56,554 nucleotides of DNA from Candidatus Aminicenantota bacterium (GTDB lineage: Bacteria; Acidobacteriota; Aminicenantia; Aminicenantales; Aminicenantaceae). The notes beneath the pieces were generated by a model. It saw only the letters and a program-made list of their open reading frames with translations. It made no database searches and was not told the origin of the DNA. The position numbers were made by a program, and so were the translations under genes. The DNA lies in contig WVZL01000016.1 of the NCBI GenBank assembly GCA_011772495.1, positions 171,945 through 228,498 of the forward strand, given 5' to 3'. Shown here in pieces: positions 26,725 through 35,443 of this stretch. Every line of letters starts with the position of its first letter. Within the stretch, counting starts at the first letter, position 1.

Positions 26725-27303
26725 TCATTTATACGAAACAAAGGGACTGTCTTTCACATAGGCCCGCCACAACCTGTCTTTTCCTTCCCGAATGCCAATC
26801 CGAGGCCTCCAGGCCAGCTCATTCTTTGGTCTTTCACGCTCCTCGATCAACAGGACTGATTTGGGAGAGTACAACTGAATTCCGTTCAAGGAAAGGTCGA
26901 TGTCGAAAGCCTGGCACAGCTTAGCGGGTCCAGAACATAGCTGCAGAAGGTTATCTGTTTTTCTTCTCTTCACCATCATAGCAATCCCTTCTCTCGGCTC
27001 TACAGCTCGAATCAATACTGCTGCTGGAAAATCCTCTCTTTCAGTGATGATGTTAAGCATATGATGCTGGCCGTAGGTCAAATAGACAAAAGCTCTTCCC
27101 GGTGGTCCGTAGAGTCTCTCGCTTCTTTTCGTTCTCCCTCTAAAGGCAAAAGAGGCTGGATCATCCTCTCCCCGGTAAGCTTCGGCTTCAACGATGATCC
27201 CTGTAGCTGAGCTTCCTGAGGATTTTCGGACCAAAACCATCCCTATCAAATCTTCCAAGACTTCCAGAGTCGGACGATTAAAGAAGGGGAGTGTGACTCG
27301 CAT
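26725..27303 (-). CDS. 3-methyladenine DNA glycosylase (AAG/MPG family)
   Basis: The protein matches the AAG (MPG) family, which flips out and excises alkylated purines and hypoxanthine in base excision repair. Characteristic blocks are FFNRPTLEVLEDLIG, IVEAEAYRGEDDPASFAFRG (containing the catalytic-site Glu), GPPGRAFVYLTYGQHHMLN and the late LCSGPAKLCQAFDI. The 192-residue length matches bacterial members. It lies downstream of mtaB on the same strand with a 38-base gap, and mutL follows beyond a repeat, giving a loose DNA-repair grouping. Confidence 0.93.
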   Translation of the reverse strand: MRVTLPFFNRPTLEVLEDLIGMVLVRKSSGSSATGIIVEAEAYRGEDDPASFAFRGRTKRSERLYGPPGRAFVYLTYGQHHMLNIITEREDFPAAVLIRAVEPREGIAMMVKRRKTDNLLQLCSGPAKLCQAFDIDLSLNGIQLYSPKSVLLIEERERPKNELAWRPRIGIREGKDRLWRAYVKDSPFVSYK

Positions 27304-27341
27304 TCTTATGAAATAGGTATGAAGATATTATTTCAGGAACT

Positions 27342-28592
27342 TCAAGAAGAGGCCATGACCCCGATTGTTTCCTTCTGGCTCGCCTTTTTAATTTTCACCC
27401 TGACCTCTTCCCTCTCTTCAGAAGAACAGCGAGGCGCCGCGACCTTGAAATAATTGTAGGTCAAGATTTCTGCTCCATCCTTGTCTTTCTTGATAACAAT
27501 CCCGTCTAGCTCTCTTTCCAGGAACTGGCACCGGAAATTAAGATTTTTCTGCCTTGAAAGCTTTCTCAAAAGCGAGGCTCGTCTCTTTTTGACGTTTTCA
27601 TCGGTCTGGAGCCAGGAAGAAGCAGCGGTGCCCGGTCGAGGCGAATAGGGGAACACATGGAAATAGGTCAAGGGAGACTTCTCTAGGAAGTGATAAGTGG
27701 CTTCAAAGTCCTCCTCTGACTCTCCTGGAAAGCCGATGATAATGTCTGCTCCTAGAGAAGCTTGTGGAGAATTCTTTCGCAAATAAGCCAAAATTCTATG
27801 ATAATCGGCAACTTTTATTTTCCTTCCCATCCGCGCCAAAATATCGTCAGCGCCATACTGTAGGGAAAGATGAAAATGAGGGCAAATTTTTGAGCTCGCA
27901 GCAATGTGTTCCAGCATAGGGCCGCTTAAAAAGCGAGGGTCAAGGGAGCTGAGCCTGATTTTTCGCAGCCCTTCGATCTTCTCCATCTCCTGGAGCAAGC
28001 CACGAAAATTGCCTCTAGATTTTAGGTCTCTTCCGTAAGAACAGATATGGACACCTGTCAGAACAATCTCCTTGTATCCCTGGCTTACGAATTTCTTCCC
28101 CTGGGCAATGATTTCTTTTAAGGGCAGGCTGGAGCTCTTTCCCCTCACTGTGGGAATGATGCAAAAAGTGCACTGGAAATTGCAGCCGTCTTGAATTTTT
28201 AGAAGAGCCCGCGAGCGGAAGTTCACCCTGGGAAGCGGCTTTTCCTGGGGCCGAATCATAGAAACAACCCTGGCCGCCAGATCGTTCTTGTCTGTATTTC
28301 TGAACAGGCGCCAGGTTTGAGGCAGGGCTTGCAGGTCTTCATAGGCCCCCTCAACCAGGCATCCGGTCACGATGACTCTTGCCTTAGGGTTTGAACGGGA
28401 GACTCGCTTTATGAATTTCTTGACATCCCTGTCTGAACGATGAGTCAAAGTGCAGGAATTGATCAAAACAAAATCACTCTGCTGGAAATCTTTTTCCAGC
28501 CTAATCCCTTTCTCTTGAAATTCATCGGCCCACAGTAAAGCTTCAGCTTGGTTAACGCGGCACCCAAAATTATGAATAGACAGAGAAATCAT
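27342..28592 (-). CDS. mtaB: tRNA t6A37 methylthiotransferase
   Basis: MtaB adds a methylthio group to N6-threonylcarbamoyl-adenosine 37 of tRNA, giving ms2t6A. The N-terminal MTTase domain has three cluster-binding cysteines, in FGCRVNQAEA, NSCTLTHRSDRD and VTGCLVEG. The radical-SAM cluster motif is CNFQCTFC (C-x3-C-x2-C) near residue 137, preceded by LLKIQDG. A C-terminal TRAM-like segment (about 355-410) ends the protein. The SCTLT and CRVNQ wording fits MtaB better than MiaB or RimO. The start overlaps the purE stop in an ATGA. Confidence 0.92.
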   Translation of the reverse strand: MISLSIHNFGCRVNQAEALLWADEFQEKGIRLEKDFQQSDFVLINSCTLTHRSDRDVKKFIKRVSRSNPKARVIVTGCLVEGAYEDLQALPQTWRLFRNTDKNDLAARVVSMIRPQEKPLPRVNFRSRALLKIQDGCNFQCTFCIIPTVRGKSSSLPLKEIIAQGKKFVSQGYKEIVLTGVHICSYGRDLKSRGNFRGLLQEMEKIEGLRKIRLSSLDPRFLSGPMLEHIAASSKICPHFHLSLQYGADDILARMGRKIKVADYHRILAYLRKNSPQASLGADIIIGFPGESEEDFEATYHFLEKSPLTYFHVFPYSPRPGTAASSWLQTDENVKKRRASLLRKLSRQKNLNFRCQFLERELDGIVIKKDKDGAEILTYNYFKVAAPRCSSEEREEVRVKIKKASQKETIGVMASS

Positions 28593-29083
28593 AGATTTTC
28601 TTGAATTTTCTTGGACTTGCTTTCAACCTGGGAGGCCATATCTCTCCGGTATTTCTTCATTTTCTCGGCAAGAGGAGTCTCTTTTAGGCCTAGAATTTGA
28701 ACAGCCAACAGCGCCGCGTTCACAGCCCCTGATTTCCCCAGCCCCATGGTCGCTACCGGCACTCCCCTTGGCATCTGAACTGTGGAGAGAAGAGCATCGA
28801 GTCCGCTAAGACTTGCAGATTCGACCGGGACTCCGATGACAGGAAGGATTGTATGGGAAGCCACAAAACCCGCTAAATGAGCGGCTTTCCCTGCCACTGC
28901 GATCATCACTCTAGCTCCTTCCTTTTCGGCCTCATTGATGAGCTTGAGAGTTCTCTTCGGAGAACGGTGAGCAGAAGTCACCTCCAAGCCGAAGGTCACC
29001 TGAAACTTCTTGAGAATTTCCAGGGCCCCTTTTATGACCTCATAATCAGAATCACTCCCAATAAAAATGGCTACATCCATCAT
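28589..29083 (-). CDS. purE: N5-carboxyaminoimidazole ribonucleotide mutase
   Basis: PurE interconverts carboxylated aminoimidazole ribonucleotides in de novo purine synthesis. The short 164-residue protein has the phosphate- and substrate-binding GSDSDYEV, the SAHRSPKRT block, the AGKAAHLAGFVASHT segment, and PVIGVPV followed by STVQMPRGVPVATMG. These motifs are near-invariant in class I PurE. Its start overlaps the purD stop, so purD-purE-mtaB are probably co-translated. No purK is seen in the window. Confidence 0.95.
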   Translation of the reverse strand: MMDVAIFIGSDSDYEVIKGALEILKKFQVTFGLEVTSAHRSPKRTLKLINEAEKEGARVMIAVAGKAAHLAGFVASHTILPVIGVPVESASLSGLDALLSTVQMPRGVPVATMGLGKSGAVNAALLAVQILGLKETPLAEKMKKYRRDMASQVESKSKKIQENL

Positions 29084-30357
29084 CCCTCCATCTTTTGAGC
29101 GCCGATATCGTGGCGAAAATACATGTTCTCGAATTCAATCTCTGAAATCGCTTGGTATATCTTATCCATGGTTTCCGAGAGAGAATTTTCTGTGGCACAG
29201 ACTCCCAACACTCTCCCTCCGTTGGTGTAAAATTGTTCATTCTCAAGACTAGTGCCGGCATGGAAAATCGTTACCCCAGTTATTTTGGATTCTCTATCCA
29301 ATCCTTTGATCAACTTCCCTTTCTCGTATTTTCCCGGGTAACCCCCCGACGCCAAGATCACACAGCCAGAAGGTTTATTGCTCCATTGGATGGGTTTTTC
29401 CAGGATGTCTCCTTCAATTGCTGCCAGAAGAGTCTCCACCAAATCACTCTTCATCCTCAAGACCTGGGGCTGGGTTTCTGGGTCGCCAAAACGGCAGTTG
29501 AATTCCAGCACTTGGGGTCCCTCCTCGGTCAACATCAATCCAGCATACAAGACGCCCCTGAATTTTCTACCTTCCTCCAGCATTCTGGTGATGGTGGTTT
29601 GGATGACTTTCTCAATAATTTCTGTGAACAGCTCCTGATCAATAAATGGCGATGGAGAAATTGCTCCCATCCCACCAGTGTTAGGGCCCTTGTTTCCATC
29701 ATACGCGGGCTTATGGTCCATGGTCGTCACTAAGGGAAGGATTCTCGTTCCATCGGTTATCACGATAAAGGAGGCTTCCTTTCCAGCCAAATATTCTTCA
29801 ATAAGAATCCTGCTCCCTGCTTCTCCGAACTTCTTCTCGACCATCATTGCATTGACAGTCTCTTCTGCTTTCTCCTGATCCAGGCATATGATCGCCCCTT
29901 TACCCGCGGCCAAGCCATCCGCTTTTACAACCAAGGGAAAGGAAAACTCATCCGAACTCAAGATTTTTTTGGCGTCTTTTGGCGATTCAGCGACCATAGC
30001 CTTGGGCGTAGGAATTTTGTGGCGCTCCATGAATTGCTTGGCAAAAATTTTACTTCCTTCGAGTTCAGCTGCTTTTTTACTAGGGCCGAAAATCTTTAAT
30101 TCTTTTTGCTCGAATTCATCAACAATACCCATGCAGAGAGGATCTTCAGGGCCTATCACTGTAAGATCTATTTTCTCTTTGGAAGCAAAATCGGTCAGCC
30201 CTTTGATATCAGAAGATTCGATTTCGACATTCTCAGCAATAATTTGAGTTCCAGCATTCCCAGGAGCACAGTAAAGCTTTTCCACCAGCGGACTCTGGCC
30301 AATTTTCCAGCAGAGAGCATGCTCTCTCCCACCAGAACCGACAACCAATATCTTCAT
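29080..30357 (-). CDS. purD: Phosphoribosylamine-glycine ligase
   Basis: PurD ligates glycine to phosphoribosylamine with ATP, the second step of purine synthesis. I start at ATG 30355-30357 (MKILVVGSGGREHAL), which has AAGGA ahead of it; a codon at 30384 would add an unnatural nine-residue leader. The N domain is followed by the ATP-grasp domain, with GPEDPLCMGI, ADGLAAGKGAI and GGMGAISPSP. FNCRFGDPETQ (metal ligands) and the C-terminal GYPGKYEKG come after. The length of 425 residues is typical. An inverted repeat separates it from the upstream SHMT-like gene. Confidence 0.95.
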   Translation of the reverse strand: MKILVVGSGGREHALCWKIGQSPLVEKLYCAPGNAGTQIIAENVEIESSDIKGLTDFASKEKIDLTVIGPEDPLCMGIVDEFEQKELKIFGPSKKAAELEGSKIFAKQFMERHKIPTPKAMVAESPKDAKKILSSDEFSFPLVVKADGLAAGKGAIICLDQEKAEETVNAMMVEKKFGEAGSRILIEEYLAGKEASFIVITDGTRILPLVTTMDHKPAYDGNKGPNTGGMGAISPSPFIDQELFTEIIEKVIQTTITRMLEEGRKFRGVLYAGLMLTEEGPQVLEFNCRFGDPETQPQVLRMKSDLVETLLAAIEGDILEKPIQWSNKPSGCVILASGGYPGKYEKGKLIKGLDRESKITGVTIFHAGTSLENEQFYTNGGRVLGVCATENSLSETMDKIYQAISEIEFENMYFRHDIGAQKMEG

Positions 30358-30399
30358 TCTTAAATCCTTATTTAAAGATATCAACGAGTCAACAATGAC

Positions 30400-30488
30400 G
30401 TCAGGCTTTCAAAATTTTGATATTTTCTGAATCTTTAATTTCCTTTTTCTTATTCTAATATAAATATTAAAATTTTTGAAAGCCTGAC
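30400..30488. repeat. Long inverted repeat between the SHMT-like gene and purD
   Basis: The arms GTCAGGCTTTCAAAATTTT (30400-30418) and AAAATTTTTGAAAGCCTGAC (30469-30488) are complementary apart from one extra A, around about 50 AT-rich bases. The AGGCTTTC word also occurs in the core of the 78-bp family. It could be a second MITE-like element or a structured intercistronic region. Confidence 0.7.
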
Positions 30489-30497
30489 TCCAAGGAT

Positions 30498-31934
30498 TTA
30501 TAAGTTTTTCTGCAGGTTTTCTACGAGCAAATCGGCAAAATCCGAATAGGGAAAAATGCTTTTTATGAGCTTCGACGCGAGAGGAACTGCCTCTTGAGGG
30601 GAAAGACAGAATTTCATCTGGAGAAAATTTTCCCGAAATTTTCTCACTTCCTCCTTAACATCCCTATCTTTGATGACAACTTCAGCGATGAAACCAGAAA
30701 GCACATCAAAATCTTTCTCCTCCATCCCGAAGCGGGTCATTTCTTGAACCCCCATCCGGATACCGCTGGATTCAAGGAAAGTCTCATCATCCGGAAGGGC
30801 TTGATAATTGGTTATGATGTTATTCTCTTCCAGACGCCGGGCAATCTCCTGTCCTAATCCATGACTCCTGACCCTTATGAGAACCTGATGGGTCTCAGTG
30901 AAACCATCCTTTTCATCTCCTTCTACCGTTATTCCCTGATCATTGAGAGCCTTGGCAAAAGCCTTGGCATTTCTCTTAACTCTTTCCTGGTAATCTTCCT
31001 TGAATTCATTCATTTCATAAGCTGCCATGAGTAGAGCTAGGAGAGTCCCCAAATGATGGTTACTGGTGGACCCAGGAAAAGCTCGGCTCTTGATATCCAG
31101 CCAGAGAGGACGAAACTCGGAACCCTTGGGAAAGTTACCAGCCACGACTCCTCTTTGGGGACCAAAGAAGGTTTTGTGAGTGCTTCCGGTAACCACATCT
31201 GCCCCTTCTTCGATGGGCACCTGGAAGACTCCGTACAGACCTAGGACATGAGCCATATCATACATGATAACCGGACGCGGCTTCCAATCCTTGACGATTT
31301 CAGCAATGAACTTTACAGGCTCTTGATAGATAAACATGCTCTTGCCGAAGATCACCAGCTCTGGCTTATGCTGATCTAGCATTTTCGCCAGCTCATCAAG
31401 TTCAGGTTTATAAGGATTTTCTTTGAGGACTGGGAAATTTATCACATTTTCCTTCTGCGTCTCCGGGTTTTCTTCCACAAAATTGAAAAGGGCTCCCATC
31501 GGCTGGGAACTAAGATGTCCTCCCTTGGTTAGGGCGTTATTCATAACACTTCTGATTCGGCGGAAGGGCTGCCCCTCTGGACGGTTTCGATTCAAGAACC
31601 GCACCAATCCTTTGAACACAACCTCGTTGGCCATCTGGCCACTAACGGGTCTCAACTCGACCTCTGAACAGCCAAAAAACTCTGCCAGTTCCCTTCTGGC
31701 CTCTATTTCAACTTCCTTGATAAAATCTGTGCCTTGATAAAAATAAATCTCTTCTCCTTTCATGGTCCTATGCTCGGCATAACGACCTGAGGGATCGGAT
31801 ACCTCGCACATCTTTACCAGGATTGAAGGGGTAGTTTCAGAGGGAATGAGGTTAAAGGATTCTTTTTGCCTCCAGGTATTGTTCCGTTCTATTTTTTTGA
31901 TTAGAGAATAAACCTTTTCAGGAAAGGAAGACAT
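30498..31934 (-). CDS. Divergent serine hydroxymethyltransferase-family PLP enzyme
   Basis: The fold-type I PLP signature is clear. VVTGSTHKTFFGPQRG contains the Schiff-base lysine, YDMAHVLGLYG provides the cofactor-ring aspartate and histidine, and SGIRMGVQEMTRFGM is close to the GlyA C-terminal motif. Other regions differ from canonical GlyA: NLIPSETTPS replaces the SENFAS region, and the YAEGYPGKRYYGG block is replaced by GRYAEHRTMKGEEIYFYQG. At 478 residues it is about 60 longer than typical GlyA. Its place directly after rpiB matches the rpiB-glyA pairing seen in other bacteria and purD lies downstream, which favours glycine and one-carbon supply. A related aldolase activity remains possible. 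Confidence 0.75.
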   Translation of the reverse strand: MSSFPEKVYSLIKKIERNNTWRQKESFNLIPSETTPSILVKMCEVSDPSGRYAEHRTMKGEEIYFYQGTDFIKEVEIEARRELAEFFGCSEVELRPVSGQMANEVVFKGLVRFLNRNRPEGQPFRRIRSVMNNALTKGGHLSSQPMGALFNFVEENPETQKENVINFPVLKENPYKPELDELAKMLDQHKPELVIFGKSMFIYQEPVKFIAEIVKDWKPRPVIMYDMAHVLGLYGVFQVPIEEGADVVTGSTHKTFFGPQRGVVAGNFPKGSEFRPLWLDIKSRAFPGSTSNHHLGTLLALLMAAYEMNEFKEDYQERVKRNAKAFAKALNDQGITVEGDEKDGFTETHQVLIRVRSHGLGQEIARRLEENNIITNYQALPDDETFLESSGIRMGVQEMTRFGMEEKDFDVLSGFIAEVVIKDRDVKEEVRKFRENFLQMKFCLSPQEAVPLASKLIKSIFPYSDFADLLVENLQKNL

Positions 31935-31949
31935 GGTTCTTATTCCTCC

Positions 31950-32402
31950 TCATGTTTTAAAATTTCTCTCTTCCACTTGAAGAATTTTGTTGATTCTCTG
32001 GCGATGGCGTCCTTCCTCGAAATCCGTCTCCAACCAGATTTTAACGATTTCAAGAGCTTCATCTAAAGGAAGGATTCTTCCTCCCAAGGTCAGGCAATTT
32101 GAGTCATTATGCTGGCGGCTCAATTCTGCCGTGTATCCATCGTAACAGGGGGTTGCCCTTATTCCGCTGTATTTATTGGCGACTATCGCCATTCCCAAAC
32201 CTGTTCCACAGCACAGGATGGCCCGTGTATATTCTCCAGAGGAAACCTTCTGCGCTGCTTTCTCTCCGTAATCGACATAATCAACGTTCTCCCCGGGACC
32301 GCAGCCAAAATCATAGAAGTCTATCCCCCTTTCCACAAGATACTTCGTGATACCTATCTTAAGCTCATACCCTGCATGATCTGAAGCTAAAGCAACTTTC
32401 AT
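31950..32402 (-). CDS. rpiB: Ribose 5-phosphate isomerase B
   Basis: RpiB interconverts ribose 5-phosphate and ribulose 5-phosphate. I start at ATG 32400-32402 (MKVALASDHAGYELK) because AGGAGGG lies just upstream and the 15 residues before it are not family-like. The fingerprint is DFGCGPGENVDYVDYG, LCCGTGLGMAIVANK with the catalytic Cys, and RQHNDSNCLTLGGR. The protein has 150 residues. It is 15 bases upstream of the SHMT-like gene and transcribed with it. Confidence 0.93.
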   Translation of the reverse strand: MKVALASDHAGYELKIGITKYLVERGIDFYDFGCGPGENVDYVDYGEKAAQKVSSGEYTRAILCCGTGLGMAIVANKYSGIRATPCYDGYTAELSRQHNDSNCLTLGGRILPLDEALEIVKIWLETDFEEGRHRQRINKILQVEERNFKT

Positions 32403-32611
32403 CGTCCCTCCTCTCTCCTCAGATGCTTTCCTTAAATTTGATCTCACAAACCCCTACAGTTGCCTTCTTGTTTTATCATATCCGTGATGAGGATTTTTTA
32501 TTCATCATTATAACAATATTTCAAAAGGCAATAAAAGAGGGTTTTCCTTAAAAGATGACCGAGTAATCATGGAAGGCAGGAAAACAGGAAAAAATTAATG
32601 GAAAGTCCGAG

Positions 32612-34180
32612 TTATTCAATGAGTTCGCTGGCTTCAGGGAGGACTTCTATGGCCTTCAAGACAACAGGGTCGGTCTTGACATAAAACTTTCTTCCAGCTT
32701 GAATTCCCCATAAGAATGAAAATATTTCCCTTCTTAATTCTCTTCTTATTTCATCTTCCGCAGGGGCAAACTTTTCTGGATCGAATTTGATCTTGCTCCT
32801 TCGAAGATGATCTTTGAAATCCTCCAGCACATCAGAATCGATGACAAAGTCTTTATTGACAACGACCTTGCCTTCTTGAATATCAGCGGGCTCTTCGTCT
32901 TTTCCGACAAAGATATATTTTTTAGATAGAGGAGTCTTGTGCTCGATAAACTTTTTAGCATAGGAGAAAAATACGCCTCTAAACATGAGAGAGGAAGTGA
33001 AGCGAGAGAGGGAGACTTTAATTTCATAATCTGGAGATATCCCTCCCTGACCCAGAACCTTTCGCCCTCCTGAGGTGTACCTGACTTCTCTTTCCTCCTC
33101 AGGGACATCTTCTCCTACCAAGTAAAACATGGCTTCGAGATGAGTGTAATCTCTTTGAATAGATCTTCCGCTAGGCGTTAAATATTTGCCCGTGGTCAGA
33201 GCGACAGCCGTGTTCGATTTTAGTGGAAACACAGTTTGAACCAATCCTTTTCCCCAGGAACTCTCTCCCACAATCAATCCTCGGTCGTTATCCTTAATCG
33301 CTCCGGCTAGAATCTCTGAGGCACTAGCGCTTCCCCGATTGATCAGAATAACCAAGGGAAGATTTTCATACTGATTATTCCGTAGAGCTCTGAACTGGCT
33401 GTCGTAGTCTTTTCTTCTTCCCTTGACAGAAACAATGAGGGTGCCTTTTGGAAGCAATTCATCTGAAACCTCGATAGCTTGGACAAGAGGACCGCCACTG
33501 TTAATCCTTAGATCAAGGATAAGTTTGTTCATCCCCTGCTGGGTCAGAGATTTCATTTTTTCTCTGAACTCAGTGGCCGTGGTCTCAGCGAAATTGCGTA
33601 TAAAAATGTAGCCAATCCCATCTTGGAGTATAAAAGCATAGGGGACACTGTGCAGAGGGACTTCCCCTCTGACGACTGTCAATTCCAGCGGCTTTTCTAA
33701 ACCTTCTCGGATGATGGTTATGTTGACTTTCGTCCCTTTGGGCCCTCTCAATTCTTGAACTGCATCCAGGCTGGTCATCGGTTTTGTACTCTCTCCGTTG
33801 ATATGGGAAATGATATCACCAGCTTGAATACCCAATTTATAAGCTGGGGTTCCTTCGATAGGAGAAATAACGACTAAACGGTCTTCCTGCTTCTGGATCT
33901 GGATGCCCAGGCCGTAAAACTTCCCTTTGTATTCTTCTCTCATGCGACTTAGATTGGTGGGCTCGAGAAAATGAGAGTGAGGATCTAGAGTCTGGAGCAA
34001 TCCTTTTATAGAGGCAAAAGCGAGCTTTTCATGGTCTATCTCGCTAAAATAATTGTCCTCTACGATAGACACTATGCTGGAAATCTTTTTAAAATACAAG
34101 CTCCAAACATCCTCATCCCTAGCTGGCAGAAGAATGAGAAATAGGATGAGAAGAGTGAAAAAAAATATTTTTTTCTTCAT
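32612..34180 (-). CDS. C-terminal processing (S41) protease with PDZ domain
   Basis: A signal peptide or anchor (MKKKIFFFTLLILFLILLP) exports the enzyme. The order is an N-terminal helical region, a PDZ domain (about residues 85-175, with YGLGIQIQ and GIQAGDIISHING), then the S41 catalytic core. The Ser lies in NRGSASASEI (about 282-290) and the Lys in SSWGKGLVQ (Lys311), the serine-lysine dyad of CtpA/Prc. A C-terminal extension of about 150 residues is Lys/Glu-rich. The role would be trimming or degrading periplasmic proteins. The 210-base gap to rpiB holds no recognisable feature. Confidence 0.92.
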   Translation of the reverse strand: MKKKIFFFTLLILFLILLPARDEDVWSLYFKKISSIVSIVEDNYFSEIDHEKLAFASIKGLLQTLDPHSHFLEPTNLSRMREEYKGKFYGLGIQIQKQEDRLVVISPIEGTPAYKLGIQAGDIISHINGESTKPMTSLDAVQELRGPKGTKVNITIIREGLEKPLELTVVRGEVPLHSVPYAFILQDGIGYIFIRNFAETTATEFREKMKSLTQQGMNKLILDLRINSGGPLVQAIEVSDELLPKGTLIVSVKGRRKDYDSQFRALRNNQYENLPLVILINRGSASASEILAGAIKDNDRGLIVGESSWGKGLVQTVFPLKSNTAVALTTGKYLTPSGRSIQRDYTHLEAMFYLVGEDVPEEEREVRYTSGGRKVLGQGGISPDYEIKVSLSRFTSSLMFRGVFFSYAKKFIEHKTPLSKKYIFVGKDEEPADIQEGKVVVNKDFVIDSDVLEDFKDHLRRSKIKFDPEKFAPAEDEIRRELRREIFSFLWGIQAGRKFYVKTDPVVLKAIEVLPEASELIE

Positions 34181-34248
34181 GGCGACTAGAATAAGAATAT
34201 TACCAGAGGCCTTGAAGATTGTAAAGTCATTATTGGTTTATCATATAG

Positions 34249-34326
34249 GGGACGGTTCTATTTTTTTAGTCTTACTTATATCTCAGGGTGCTAGGCTTTC
34301 TATTTTAAGAAATAGAACCGTCCCCA
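34249..34326. repeat. 78-bp palindromic repeat, copy 4
   Basis: The arms GGGGACGGTTCTATTTT and AAATAGAACCGTCCCC flank a core with TTATATCTCAGGGTGCTAGGC. It lies between the divergent S41 protease and tatA genes, so transcription from both genes starts near it. It has the same length and orientation as the 26621 copy. Confidence 0.88.
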
Positions 34327-34348
34327 TCCTATTCACCATCCTATTCAG
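34325..34348. repeat. Perfect 12-bp tandem duplication at a repeat edge
   Basis: CCATCCTATTCA is repeated exactly (34325-34336, 34337-34348). The first unit shares its first two bases with the right arm of the palindromic repeat. This mirrors the duplications at 4973-4998 and 26603-26626. Confidence 0.85.
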
Positions 34349-34433
34349 GAAGAAAGGATATTTGAGGATGCTTCCTTGACTTATCTTGAACGAATGGCTA
34401 TATTTCCAATATCATTCTACTCGGAAAGGTCAT

Positions 34434-34679
34434 ATGTTCGGAAATATTGGCTTCCCAGAGATACTGGTCATCCTGGCCATTGCCCTCCTTATCTTTGGGC
34501 CCAAAAAACTACCAGAAATAGGCAAATCCATCGGAAGAGCTCTTAGAGAATTTCGGAAAACCTCGGATGATATCAAGGAAAAAATCGAAGAAGAAATTCA
34601 AGCCGAAGAGTTCCGAGATATAAAAGAAGAGATTGAAAAGGACATAGAAGATAATGAGGAAGGCAAGAAAAACTCCTGA
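34434..34679 (+). CDS. tatA: Sec-independent translocase component TatA/B
   Basis: TatA oligomers form the pore-like element that moves folded proteins across the inner membrane. I start at ATG 34434 (MFGNIGFPE) with GGAAAGGT ahead of it. The single membrane helix [15 protein letters not shown] is followed by the Phe-Gly hinge and [19 protein letters not shown], the amphipathic helix. A highly charged Glu/Lys/Asp tail completes 81 residues. It overlaps tatC by 26 bases. No second TatA/B gene is seen, so a minimal TatAC system is likely. Confidence 0.92.
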   Translation: MFGNIGFPEILVILAIALLIFGPKKLPEIGKSIGRALREFRKTSDDIKEKIEEEIQAEEFRDIKEEIEKDIEDNEEGKKNS

Positions 34680-35442
34680 TTCGATGACCTTCCTTGAACA
34701 CCTCGAAGACCTCAGAAAAAGAATCTTCTATTCTTTCATTGCTCTGGTGGTCGCTATCATCCCCAGCTGGTTTTTTCACAAACAGGCCTTTGATATTCTT
34801 GCCCGCCCCGTAACAAAATTTCTTCCTGAGGGAGAAAAATTGGCTTTCACCACTCTGACAGCTCCCTTCATGCTCTACATTAAAGTATCCTTCCTGGCTG
34901 CCATCTTCCTCGCTTCTCCCTTCATCTTCCTTCAACTGTGGTACTTCATTGCTCCTGGTCTATACCAGAAAGAAAAGAAATATGTCATTCCTTTTGTCCT
35001 TTTCACCACTGTGTTTTTCACCCTCGGAGCTCTCTTTGGCTACTTTATCGCTTTCCCCTTTGCCTGCAGCTTTTTTCTCAGGCTGGGGGCTGATTTCCAG
35101 CCTGTTATCACTGTCGACAAGTATTTCAGCCTCGCCCTCAGGATTATCCTGGGGATTGCTTTGGTCTTTGAATTGCCAACCCTGGTGTTTTTCCTCTCCA
35201 GAATGGGAATTATCACCCCCAGATGGATGATGAAAAACTTTAAATATGCCGTCCTGGTTGTCTTTATCATTGCGGCCATCATCACTCCTAGCCCGGACAT
35301 GGTGAATCAAAGCATTATCGCGGTTCCTATGCTCGCGCTTTACGGCTTGGGCATTCTTATCGCTCTCGTTTTCGGAAAAAAGAAAACCGAGAAAGAGAAA
35401 AAAAAGAAAAAAGAGAGTTCTGATGAGGACTTAGCCGGATAG
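34654..35442 (+). CDS. tatC: Sec-independent translocase subunit TatC
   Basis: TatC is the receptor for twin-arginine signal peptides in the inner membrane. The N-terminal [16 protein letters not shown] is the invariant family motif, followed by about six hydrophobic helices, with [17 protein letters not shown] between them. The C-terminus is a Lys/Glu-rich cytoplasmic tail. The ATG at 34654 lies within tatA. An alternative Met at residue 11 (34684), just after the tatA stop, is equally plausible. The DUF362 gene begins one base after the stop. Confidence 0.94.
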   Translation: MRKARKTPDSMTFLEHLEDLRKRIFYSFIALVVAIIPSWFFHKQAFDILARPVTKFLPEGEKLAFTTLTAPFMLYIKVSFLAAIFLASPFIFLQLWYFIAPGLYQKEKKYVIPFVLFTTVFFTLGALFGYFIAFPFACSFFLRLGADFQPVITVDKYFSLALRIILGIALVFELPTLVFFLSRMGIITPRWMMKNFKYAVLVVFIIAAIITPSPDMVNQSIIAVPMLALYGLGILIALVFGKKKTEKEKKKKKESSDEDLAG

Positions 35443-35443
35443 A

